Source: Clavulina sp. PMI_390
Lineage: Eukaryota > Basidiomycota > Agaricomycetes > Cantharellales > Hydnaceae
Length of the DNA: 13,746 nt
Reading direction: 5' to 3'
Assembly: GCA_015039315.1 (NCBI GenBank)
Contig: WIDE01000213.1
Location: forward strand, 15,774 to 29,519
The notes beneath the pieces were generated by a model. It was not told the DNA's origin, did not search any database, and saw nothing but the letters and a program-made list of their open reading frames with translations. The position numbers and the translations under genes are program-made. Position 1 is the first letter of the stretch. Every line of letters starts with the position of its first letter. Shown here in pieces: positions 1-9,604 of this stretch.

Positions 1-258
1 GAGGCAAGGAGGTTTCCATCAGGAGAGAATGCCACAGACAGCACAGTATCACTATGACCGGTAAGAGGCTCTCCCCTGAGTGCCTGAGAGTGCACATCCC
101 ACAGGCAAATGGTTTCATCCTCAGAGCCAGAGGCAAGGAGATTGCCATCAGGAGAGAATGCTACAGACCTCACATATCCACTATGACCTCTGAGAGGCTC
201 TCCATATTGAGTCCCACTCCTGAGGTCCCACAGCCAAATAGTACCATCATCACAACCC
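1..258 (-). repeat. Tandem WD40 repeats with a 129-bp period (NLR 1)
   Basis: Two consecutive 43-codon units (1-129 and 130-258) are visible, and a third, more divergent unit precedes them. The protein pattern is GHS..V.SVAFSPDGNLLAS followed by GSEDETICLWD. By eye the first 74 bp of the two units are about 84 percent identical at the DNA level. The array continues past the left edge, so total repeat number is unknown. Confidence 0.9.
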
Positions 259-3200
259 CCTGCAATCAGCCACCCATTTACAGAGAACGCAATACTCTGG
301 ATCATGTCAGGGTGTACAAATGTATGTCTCAACACAGGCCAAGTGAGAATCTGCCCAGATCTTATAGACACAGTGTTGACACCCATACTACTTGCTGATC
401 TGAACAATGACAATGGTGGAATGAATGGAACAGCACTCAAATAGATGTGTGGCACACTCTGGGTGATAGATTCAGTGTTGAAGGAGATAAACCTTTCTGC
501 TTCTTGAAATTGTGACCAGAGACTTGGATTCAACTACATTTTCTTTGAGTTCCAAATTTTCCATCCAAATGCAGTGCTATATCACATACCTGATCCTTCT
601 GCAAGTACAGAGCTGCTAGAGCTGGCCCTGGAGGTGTGCAGGTCAGGCTCATCACTTCAAGCCAGTATAATAGCTGCTGTGTGGAAAGGAGTTTCTCCAT
701 CCCCTTGATTAAGCCACTGTCCATTTCTGACAGGGCACCAATATGAGCAGGCCAGCAGCAGCATGCATATGACAGTGTCTTCCCAATGTGCTCCTGTATC
801 AGGGAAGCAAGATTGCCCACCTCAGAATTGAGTTTGAAGGAGGATGTAAGATGGCAAATGTTGAATCTTAACCCAGACTGTGTATTACCCATAGTTTCAA
901 AACATCCAGAAGCCATGACTGCATGGGAATTGTCTACATCCACAGCATAAGGACCACTGGCCACTGCATCTTGGAGGAAGTCTGTAAAGGAGGTGTGGAG
1001 TGGAGCTAAAGCATGCTTTGGGTCTCCAGTCCCTGCAACTAGGGAGCCCAACAGGCACACAACACGCCTGGCCTCAGCTTGGGGGTGTTTACTATTTGCA
1101 ACTTTTGCTATTTCAGAACTACCAAGTAATGTGAATGAGTCTGTTGCCAAAGGCTTTTGAGCTACTGTCAGCATGCCTAAAATGAGTTTGAGTATGAGTG
1201 GTGGGGCACTACCAACTGTGGCATTCAGCACAGTCCTATAAAGGGTATATAGGCCTGCCTTGGAACAAAGCACAGTGTTGAGCCGTGACTCAGCACTGAT
1301 TCCCCTATCTGTTCCATCCACATTCTTGATATAGCGGCATGCTGTGGCTGCCCATTGGAAGGACTGCTCAGCTTTCATGGCAAGCTGGGTGAGCTCCACC
1401 TCATACTCCTTGATATCTACTTCAAATGTGTCCATCAGCATATGGTGCACATATAGTTGAATATCATGCTCAGTAGATGGCTGTGGAATATGACTCATGT
1501 GGAGAACAATCCTTTCTGTAGGCACTGCATTGAGTGCCAGTTGAACATCAGGCTCAAAGCGGGATGTAATAAGAATATGGACAGTAGAGCGGAGTTTTTG
1601 GTCAATCTTTGCTAGGAGTTGGAGGACCTCAGCATGGATTAGACCAGTTCCTGATTCATCCAGGGCATCAATGACTATTGCAGTGTGATTCTGCCCTGAT
1701 GAGGTTTTGGATGGCAAGAGAAGTGGGAGTAGGAATGTCTCCAGCTGTTGTGTAGGGCTGAGAGATGCTCGTGTGCGTGCATCAACAGTTCTGATGATGT
1801 CAAGCAGCCTCTGCTGCAGGTGTTGATTGTGCGCTGCAAGCTGCAGAGCCAGAGTGCTGAACAGCTTGGATGGATGCAGTGCAGCCTGATTAGCTGTAGA
1901 GAAGCCATAGAATCCTCCAAGCAGCCCAAGACTATCCAGGCTATTAGCAACAGATATAGCAATAGAGGATTTTCCAGATCCTGCTACACCACAGAGCCAT
2001 AAAACACTCTTGCTGGGATCAAGAGCTTGAAGGTAAGGTGGAAATTCAGATGGCTGCATGCCACCTGTGGCCCAGGTGACTATTGCACTGAGTACATCAG
2101 TGCGTGTACCAGGTAGACACCCAGAGTCAAGGGCATGTGCTCTGAAAGCTGCATCTGCAGCTTCTGCATATTGCAGATCTTGAAAGTCACTTATGGCATC
2201 TGTCCATTGCATTCTCATCAGAGCAGCTACTATAAGTATTGATTGATGCACATGCCTAAGCGTTGCACACCCCTATGGAAAGCATCAGCTCTGCTGAGTG
2301 CCATGATGCTGGTTTGTTCCAACAGCTGCAACTGAAATGACTTGAGCTGGTTTGTACATGATTGAAGATCTCCCTGGAGTGCAGAAAAATAGGTCTGCAG
2401 TGTAGAGAGTCCTATAATGCTAGAGTGAGCTTCCCGTCCTGAGTGCTATACATAACATACTCTGAGAATGTGCCTTGCCATATGCAATCATAACAAAGGA
2501 GCCCTGAACCACCATGTGCAACACTGCTTGCACAGTCACATCAGTGCTATGTAAGACATCATCCTCTTGTGGTGCATAGAAGGCTGCTAGAGTGCATGAG
2601 CCATTCATGACTTCCACCAGGCTCTGAACACTAGCATCAAGAGCAGCATTGGCTTCAATGATCTGTTGGGCCACTTTCACAATGCCCAATGCTGCAGTGA
2701 GAGTTGGATGAATCTGAGCATTCACATTAGTTCTGGTGAGAGTGATCATTAGTTACACCAGTGTTGATATACCTGAGCACCAATTCTCCCAATTTTCAAG
2801 AAATCCTCCAGTGTGCTCAGCAGTACAGTAAAGCTGGTGGTAATGGGAGTGGTGAATGGCTGAGCACTACCCTGTAACCCATTTGTGTCAGCACTGATGG
2901 TTATAGTGTGGGTATCAGCAGGGATGGTGTTGCCAGGTCTGGGGTCCTGCAGGAGTTTGTTGCCATCTTCAACATACTGTAGATTCTGCAAAATATGAGG
3001 CACTATGAATTTGGTGATCAGCCAAAGTGGATCTTTTTTGTTTTGCATGATGGGATAGCCATACCAGGCTGATCAGCCAGTCTGGTTGCTTCTTTGGTAA
3101 CCAACAAGGAGGGTGCTTGAACAGAGTGCATATCAGAGTTTTGGAAGTACAGGTACTGAGAGTGAACATCTCCAAATGGGAAATGCTCTCTATCTAGAAA

Positions 3201-4746
3201 GGAAGGGATGTTGGGTTGGTTTATCAGAGCAGATTGACATGAGGAACATATTGCACTTTCATGTTACAACAACTAGCATGGAAGCACATATACCATATAC
3301 TTACATTGGTAAAGAATGTGCTCCAACTGCTCCAGAACTTGAATACTCTGGGGCTGCTGGGAGAGTTCATGTGCCCACATAGTCCCAAGAAGCCCCCAAA
3401 AGGCTGTTTCTGTAGTTGGGTTCAGAACAACAGCCATGACAGGTTGTCTTGGCCAATCACCCAAGCACAGCATAGCTATTGCCCTTTGATCATTTATACC
3501 AGAGAATGGAGGTTGGCCACTCCAAGCATGGAGAGCCACCATTGCAAATGCAAACACATCACTTCTCTGATTAGGACTGAATTGATCATCTTGACTGTCA
3601 AGAAGCTCAGGTGCAAGGAAACGGGGCCGACCTCCTTCCTCCCGGGTGGACAGGCTCCGAGAAACATTGTGATAGATGCGGCTACGTCCAAAATCACAGA
3701 GGAAAGGATTGCCATCTTGGCCTAACAAGATATTTCCCTATGAAGAATGTGTCAAAAACCAGTCAACTGTATCCCTGCAATCAATCAGGCACAAACAGGA
3801 TGAAGATCCCCATGTATGATTGGTGGTTGTCTTGAGTGTAAATACACTAGTCCTCTTGAAGTGCCAATCAGCTTGGGGGTTTAAGCCATTGGGAGTAGAT
3901 GTAATCAGCAATAATAAATCCAGTCATTAGCTAGGCTTACCAATTTGATAAATTTTGGTAGCTCCATGAGCTCCTCCAAGCTATCCAACAAATGTTGAAG
4001 TGAGCCATGTTCCATATATGGCAAGATTGTGAGAGGGTGGGAGGCAAAAGCCTCATGATAGATCCCTAAGAATGGAAGGATATTGGGATGTTGCAGCTGT
4101 TGGTGGATGATGGCTTCACGGTGCACCATCTAATGAAGAAAGAAATGAGTAGTGTGGCCACACAATTAATCAAGTTTAGTAACTTGGATAGTGTTGCATT
4201 CTTGGGCAACAGATTGGCCATGCATAAGGAGCACTGACTCTCGGACTACTACACTTTGTAAGCCCAGTTGCCCTCTATAGACAAGGACATCACCCCCTTT
4301 CCCAATAAGATTCCTCCTGTCAAATACAACATTCTTAAGAATGAATGAAGATGGGACAGCACCAGTGTGGAATGCACAATCCTGCAGAACCCGCAGTGCT
4401 TGAGGGTATTCAAGAGAGCCAGGAGCATGGTTCTGCAGGTGCTAGAAGCCCCGTATGAGCCTGGGTCAACCGATGGGCCGTTTCAGATCAAACAAGCACA
4501 TACTGTGTAGATTTGGTCAAGAAGCTTGGCAGCCTCGTCCGTATGAAGATTGGATAGATCTTGTTCTTGACTTACCCCAAAGCGTGTCAAGAGAGCTGCT
4601 CGATACGCAACATGGTTGTTTGCTTCAATCACCATAGAGTTGGAGTGATGAGATGATGGACCAGGGCCTGCTTGAGGCTGGGCAAGATATTCAGGACCAC
4701 GGTTCTGTAGCACTAAGTCACGAGTATCTGAGATCAGATGAGCCAT
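1..4746 (-). CDS. Kinase-NACHT-WD40 STAND protein (fungal NLR), 3' end beyond left edge
   Basis: Predicted cytosolic signalling ATPase of the STAND/NLR class with an N-terminal kinase. Exons: 4746-4504, 4441-4184, 4129-3941, 3871-3797, 3737-3305, 3193-3065, 3002-2773, 2713-2461, 2411-2271, 2199-590, 533-1 (plus an optional upstream exon). All junctions are GT-AG and keep one frame, giving 1,364 visible residues. Kinase: Gly-rich loop IGKGG (127-131), VVVR at strand beta-3 (Arg148 where Lys is usual), alpha-C Glu172, HGDLHPGN (250-257), CDFG (269-272), APE (297-299). Residues about 480-650 are a helical region like those before NACHT in Agaricomycete NLRs. NACHT: Walker A GVAGSGKS (721-728), Walker B AIVIDALDE (824-832). 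Then a winged-helix-like stretch, an IYLSAVPF linker and the first WD40 repeats. The start is the first Met after the acceptor at 4779. Weak points: donor GTTACT at 4183, acceptor CAAG at 3872, and the join across 3304-3194, without which kinase and NLR would be two adjacent genes. Confidence 0.72.
590..2199 (-). other. NACHT ATPase exon
   Basis: This single 1,610-nt exon carries CLPGTR, the usual lead-in to NACHT in fungal NLRs, then Walker A at 1990-1967 and Walker B at 1681-1655 with the acidic pair of NACHT proteins. Next come an ILITSR sensor-like motif, a winged-helix-like stretch ending in HTSFTDFL, and an FNICHLTSSF motif typical of the region before WD40 repeats in this family. It ends at a GTATGT donor (589), and a 56-nt intron (589-534) separates it from the WD40 exon. 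The exon start at 2199 is chosen over a 41-nt alternative intron ending at 2230, because the 71-nt intron has a better branch site. Confidence 0.85.
3310..4318 (-). other. Protein kinase domain within the kinase-NLR gene
   Basis: The domain is spread over four exons. Three introns interrupt it: 4183-4130 before the alpha-C helix, 3940-3872 after FIKL, and 3796-3738 inside the catalytic loop, between HGDLHP and GNILL. Each apparent stop lies in an intron. Seen in order: IGKGGDVLVYRG, HREAIIHQQLQHPNILPFLG, ILPYMEHGSL, GLVYLHSRQPPIIHGDLHP, GNILLGQDG, CDFGRSR, RFLAPELL, SDVFAFAMVALHAWSG. This is close to tyrosine-kinase-like fungal kinases with HGD in place of HRD. The beta-3 lysine position carries Arg, so catalysis is uncertain although the catalytic Asp and DFG are present. 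Confidence 0.85.
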
Positions 4747-4811
4747 GTTTTGTGGATGGCCAGGACTCTTATCCCTGTCTGAGGCGTAGCGCAATCCGAA
4801 GATTAAGTGAT

Positions 4812-5470
4812 TCAAAGTAACAAAGAGGATGTCAGAGCATGAGTCCAGCAGAGTGTTGAAAAAGACACACTAGGTGTTTTGTTCTCAGTAATTGAGTCCG
4901 TCATAGTTGGCTCCTGAACACTGTGAACAGTAGTAGCCTGGAGACCTAGCTGATCACCACTCCTAGTTCCGGAAAGCAGGATTTCTACAAAACAACGCTC
5001 AATGGCAATTGAATTCGTCAATGATGCTCTACGCACCCGTGATGTCAGTATCCAAGGAACAATCCCACAAGAAAGTGCAGACGTCGGTCCACACCAACAG
5101 AGCCAGGTAATGCTGAACCTTAAAAATGACTCTGGCGGGAGCTTGCACAAATCGCCTAACTCGTGCGATTCAGAATCTCGCAAGCTCCTCTTTAGAGCTG
5201 AGTAAACAAACCGTTTGCCGACCGATGGGTCGGACCATATGCATCGCAGCTTGTTGGGATCACCAGTGGGTTTTACACGCTCGGTCACCCTTTCGGTCTG
5301 ATTCTTAGAATCAGGGGGGCTCCATGAGATCACGAGACGATGCCAGCGACCAGGCTTGAGCTTTGGGCTATGATATGTGGCCTCTGAATTGTTGATCAGC
5401 AATATAACTCTGACTGTAAGAGGATAGCATGGCGGTTACCATCGATCTCAAAGAAGCTCCCAAGAGACAT
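4812..5470 (-). pseudogene. Damaged copy of an unrecognised domain, paralogue of the 6560-7873 gene
   Basis: Starts with ATG at 5470 (MSLGSFFEID), then a 56-nt phase-1 intron 5439-5384. Exon 5383-5037 follows and matches the intact paralogue at SPKLK.GR, RLVISW, GKRFV and RRFV.AP. Between TTT at 5210-5208 and AGG at 5157 this copy has 50 nt where the paralogue has 54, so the second half of the homology lies in another frame. A 52-nt intron (5036-4985, GTGCGT to TTTTGTAG) sits exactly where the paralogue has a 54-nt intron. Homology resumes with GT.SGDQL and ends at a phase-1 donor (4870), as in the paralogue. One uninterrupted frame crosses the region only if the 52-nt intron is kept. I do not recognise the domain. 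It may be a relic, or a weak 5' extension of the kinase-NLR gene through intron 4870-4779. Confidence 0.6.
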
Positions 5471-6559
5471 AGTAGAAAAGATGATAATATGATTCAGAAA
5501 GCCGAGTTATTGTGCTGAACGCTGATTGTTGATCACACTCAGCACAGTCACAACACCCTCGGACAACTATCACACTGCCATCTAACTTGTTCTTGCGAAC
5601 ACATCTAGATCCTGTCGTCCTTTTCTCTCAAATCTATCGCAACGGGCGGTAGACTATCCAACCTACCTAGCTTGTGCTCCTTCAGTCGTCACCATAACTG
5701 GTTCTGCTGCGTCCACTTTCACAGCAGCTTCGGCTTGGATATCTGTGCAACGCCATTCAGACAGCATAAGTCAACCTGGGCTACTGGCGACGACTCTGCG
5801 TAGCCCTAGATCAAATACCGATGGATCCAGCCCTGCTCAACGCGTTGAATCAACTAGTCTCAACGGGGATGTATGGTGGCTGCTACTCTTGGTATCTAGT
5901 CTGTCATCAACAGCCCCCTCCCATCATTCATATTCCACCGTCCAATACCATGATCACTAACCACAACGCATGAGCACAGGTGCGAAACCCTAACATTTCT
6001 CCTTATAGAGCGCAGCGGGCCCCTTGCAGGAACCTCCACAAAAAATTCCGCTCAATCCTCCATCGTTCCTCTCTACTTCTTCCATCATGGTACACCAGCT
6101 TCCACAACCGCTATCGCGACCCTCTTGCTGAGAAGGGCCTGGGCGGGGAATGCATCGCACTGCGGCACAGGACAATCAACACCCATGCAACCAGTTACCC
6201 TCCGCCCGAACACCGCCCCGGTCCACCTTCGTCGATTCTCGCTCACGTGAACTCAAGAGGATTGCCGTGGTCCATACGGCAGCATAGCGGGCTACACTCC
6301 TACGAGGGCTTACATCTTATAGATAATCCATTCCTCTGACATAGCTCGCAGTCCTATACAAGACTCAACACCTGCTATAACCCCTTTCAATGTCTTATTC
6401 TGAATCATTTTATGCTTGACTGCGCCTACCAAGCGAGATCAGATGTACTCTGATACGTGTAAATTACAGTAGTTGAGGCAGAATTGATGGGATTAATGTG
6501 ACTGAACAACTGCGCAAAGTCCGCGCCAATGCTCCCTGTAGGACGGAGGAGAGAGGCTT
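5471..6559. other. Intergenic stretch, no convincing gene
   Basis: About 1.1 kb between the start of the damaged copy and the stop of the intact paralogue. It should hold the promoter of the former and the 3' region of the latter. Open frames here (plus 5745-5960 and 5980-6339, minus 6175-5990) are low-complexity Ser/Thr/Pro-rich or Cys-rich and lack a recognisable domain or a consistent exon series. CpG is frequent, unlike the NLR DNA to the left. Confidence 0.5.
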
Positions 6560-7873
6560 TTAACTCGGAAGCCGTCTGTCGTCGCCCTGAGCTTGCACCT
6601 TCTCCCACGAGTCGATCGCGGATGCCTGGCTGGGGCGCCATCGCGCATAGGATTGTCTATGCCCGCCTCTGCGTTCCTTGTAGTTGTCACTGGAATAGAA
6701 TCAATATTATCATATCGAAATTTCTCCTAAGGAGGTGGTTGATGAAACACTTACAGGCCGTGCACCACCCCTGGCGCGAGACCACGAACGATCACATACC
6801 AGCGATCCTCCACAGCAACGTCATCAATCCGAATAGTTTTCTCCCATGGCAGAAGATTGTCAAATGGGTCATTGTCTTGGGGTTGCCGTTCTTCATGCTA
6901 CGAAACCCATCAGCTTGGCGGCAGCATGAGCATCATGGATTACTCACAGTTGACAAATCACACCGCAACCAAACCAATATGCAGGTGCAAGATGCGGAGT
7001 ATCAGCATGGTGAGGCTAATGTCACTGGAAGAGCGTGATTGTCAAGGACACGTACGAGGGTTCCCATTCCCGGCAGCAGCAGGAAATACTTCCGCGGGCG
7101 GTTCCGGGACGTAGACTTTGGGACCAGCAACAGACCAACAGAACAGTAGCGGCGGAGCGTGTAGGTAGCACAAGGTGTAAGAGAAGAGACGATTAAATGT
7201 GACGAAGATGAGTGGACGAAGTCCGAAAGGATTACTAAGCCCAGCTTACCAGGTATTTCCATCTCGGGTGCAGCAGGAGGCTCTTCTGCTGTCGGTGGTG
7301 CTGGAGCGACGACATTGCGGACAACAGCAGCGCGGACGACGAGCTGATCCCCAATCCTAGAACCAAGGAGCGGAACCTCTATAGGTTCACCGTCAGAATT
7401 CGCTGTGCATTTATTACAACAATGGTACCCACCTGTAGTCTCAGTATCCATGGAGCAGTCCCATGGAAATGTGCAGGCGTCCTTCCACAAAACATGGAAG
7501 TCTTGATACTGAATCTTGATTGTAGCTTGAGCAGGGCCATCGACAAAGCGCCTAAGAAGGATGACCTGAGGATCTTTCATAATTACTGTAGCAGGAGCAT
7601 AGAAGACAAACCGTTTGCCCGCGGATGGATTGTGCCAGACACATTGGAGGGCATTCGAGACCCCACTCGGCTTGATAGATCGTGTGGTGACTTGAGTTTC
7701 GTCATTGGAATCTGAAATACCCCAAGAGATCACCAAACGGTACGAGCGACCTGACTTGAGTTTGGGACTTCGATAGACTGCCTCTGAGTAATCAAATCGC
7801 TATCAGCCCTCGCGTGTCATACGGGCAGAATGGAAATACTACCATCGATCTCAAAATAAGGTTGCGGAGGCAT
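6560..7873 (-). CDS. Unrecognised beta-rich domain plus RNase H1-N/Cauli_VI-like C-terminus (278 aa)
   Basis: Six exons: 7873-7843, 7783-7433, 7378-7250, 7115-7056, 6890-6755, 6689-6560. Together they are 837 nt, an exact multiple of three, from ATG to TAA. Introns 7842-7784, 7432-7379 and the donor at 7249 have the same positions and phases as in the damaged copy at 4812-5470. Residues about 7-150 form the shared domain (FEIDEAVY, SPKLKSGRSYRLVISW, NPSAGKRFVF, LLRRFVDGPA, GSRIGDQLVV), which I do not recognise. Residues 150-205 are a Pro/Ala-rich linker. Residues about 221-272, with WYVIVRGLAPGVVHG and later SYARW, resemble the short fold at the N-terminus of RNase H1 and in caulimovirus protein VI, which is common in fungal proteins. 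That match is tentative. The least certain junction is acceptor 6891, and acceptor CCAAAG at 7116 is unusual, although no other AG lies between 7234 and it. Function is unknown. Confidence 0.68.
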
Positions 7874-9190
7874 GTCAGGCAAGGGGGCTAAGGACTCTCG
7901 GATATGCTCACTGGTTGGTGAGAGAACATATCGCCGTGCCGTGTGACCCGTAAGCACGGCCAACCAAGGAAAATCACTGATTAGATTGATAGGAAAGCTT
8001 CACTAGCAGCCGCCTGAAGCCAGGACTGGTGAAGATGTATGTTTGTCGGTGACATCCTGACGGCCTACGTGTTTCGAAAGAGGTGCCAAGCAATGACGTC
8101 CCTAACTATCACAGGGCTCTACTCTCGGCCCAAACGCGCAAGTGAGGCTCCTTTATCCCACAACTCCATTGATCTCACGGCCTCAGATGGTCGCGAGGTG
8201 GTAATGATAGCTCGCCAATTAAATTGTGGGGGAGCCGAATACTGACTCGTATTGTCTCTAGTATCTGAGCTCGCTTGGAACCTTTACTACAGACCACGAT
8301 CATATGAACTGGGTCGTGAGGGGTATACGTGGGCTGTTATTTGAAGTGTTGCTGAATGGACGCCGTAGCTCAGGCGCCTGCTGTGTTCATCGGCTGCCCT
8401 AGACTAGGCCATTGATTAGCTCGAGTCGGAGTCGTAGAATGGGCCGATTGGTAGAATTATTTTACGTGTGCGCTATTATCTTGTTTTATTCGGATGCAAG
8501 TGGGTTCAGCAGAGCTGCAACGAACAGGGGAGTATTGGTATTTGTGTTTGGATGTATGAGTGTCGGCGTCGATCCAAACTTCCGCAATCTGCGTTAGCGT
8601 GGCCACAAAGCATTTCTTGCAATGGTACATCATGATTGTATATGGCTCGGGTCATCTTTAGGTCGCTTTTCTGGTGGGACTGCGGCACTGCGGAGGCGTG
8701 ACGGCCATGAACCTGACCACGTCTTGGGGATCCCCCCCGCCGGTTCGCCTGCACTAACATTCTGTGATCTGCAGATTTCATGAGTTCTTATGAAACCTGC
8801 CCCGCTCTCGTGTAAACGGAACTTCCACTACTGATAGAGCGCTTCTCTCATTGATGTTGCCGACACAAAGAACCCCTCATTTCTCCGCCACCGAATCCTC
8901 GAATCCATTTCCCCGCCACCAGCTTGGATCACCCGTGAGCTACTCTCGGCTTTCCTGGCATCCCGCCGGGAAGCTAAGATTCGCGCCTCCCACAGCCTCA
9001 TATCGACGACTCACTCCAGGTGCATGCAGCACGTGCGACACGCCTCTGATTCTGTCCCTCATCGCCTTCGCAGTCTCGAGCGACCCCCCAAAAGCCGCCA
9101 ACTGGGCCTCGGCCCCACTCCTCCAGTAAAGAACACAACGCGCCTCGAGCATCCGCGGCCCCTTTTCTCTGTCAGCTCGTTCACCTCCTA
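7874..9190. other. Gene-poor stretch
   Basis: The first part should contain the promoter of the gene starting at 7873. On the minus strand at 9152-8830 there are overlapping purine-rich open frames. One starts at 9152 and reaches a GTGAGT donor near 9014; another starts near 9004 and encodes a basic Arg-rich peptide of about 57 residues. I find no consistent splice series or known domain, so they may be decayed exons or chance. Frames at 8039-8245, 8412-8597 (plus) and 8781-8506 (minus) show nothing recognisable. Confidence 0.4.
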
Positions 9191-9193
9191 TTA

Positions 9194-9385
9194 TTTTGCA
9201 TAGACGCGCGGTTGTCGGCGCTCAACAATGTGAGGCACTGACGACACTATGACATCGCCAGTTAATTCATAGACCTGTATACGAGTTTCATAGTATCGGC
9301 CCGGGCGTTTGGGACCCGAATCTCTATCTTGCAAGGCACAATCATCGGAATCGGTACGGTCACTCCGCACTCGTTTCCTACTCAT
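9194..9385 (-). other. Candidate N-terminal exon, minus strand
   Basis: An ATG at 9385 opens a charged, Arg/Asp/Ser-rich start (MSRKRVRSDRTDSDD) that reads like the disordered N-terminus of many basidiomycete proteins. The frame stays open for 64 codons. Possible donors exist, but none gives a clear continuation. It is 83 bp from an opposite-strand candidate start at 9469. I cannot name a family and it may not be expressed. Confidence 0.25.
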
Positions 9386-9468
9386 CGCTCACTTCCATAA
9401 TACCCAACATCGAAGTTCCTACAGTTCACTCAATTCTGTGATGCCCCTAGCCCATCCCACTCTAGACC

Positions 9469-9604
9469 ATGTCTTCCGCCAGCACCCTTCCCTCCGCTAG
9501 GTCCACAGTTTCACCGCCGACTCCCTCCTGTGGCACTGCCGCGGATGACCTGCTCCGTCAAAGCTTGACGGATCCGCCCTCCGTTGCTCCACCACATAGC
9601 TATT
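9469..9604 (+). other. Candidate N-terminal exon, plus strand
   Basis: The ATG at 9469 starts a Ser/Thr/Pro-rich peptide (MSSASTLPSARSTVSPPTPS) whose frame meets a good GTATGT donor at 9605. I could not find an acceptor downstream that continues in phase. The open frame at 9752-9940, beginning MTFLGEYTGIPGG, is near but would join through a stop. No domain is recognised. Confidence 0.22.

Noticed and set aside
1..258. CRISPR-like or satellite repeats
   Set aside because: The 129-bp period is 43 codons in frame and encodes WD40 blades; there is no repeat-spacer structure.
3261..3725. Long plus-strand open frame of 154 codons
   Set aside because: It is the mirror of the kinase C-lobe exon, whose minus-strand frame carries DFG, APE and other kinase motifs.
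3738..4130. Stops inside the kinase taken as evidence for a pseudogene
   Set aside because: Each stop lies inside a GT-AG intron of 54-69 nt, and removing them restores a complete catalytic core in one frame.
9194..9385. BTB/POZ domain start
   Set aside because: Only the disordered N-terminus resembles such proteins; no BTB core motif follows.
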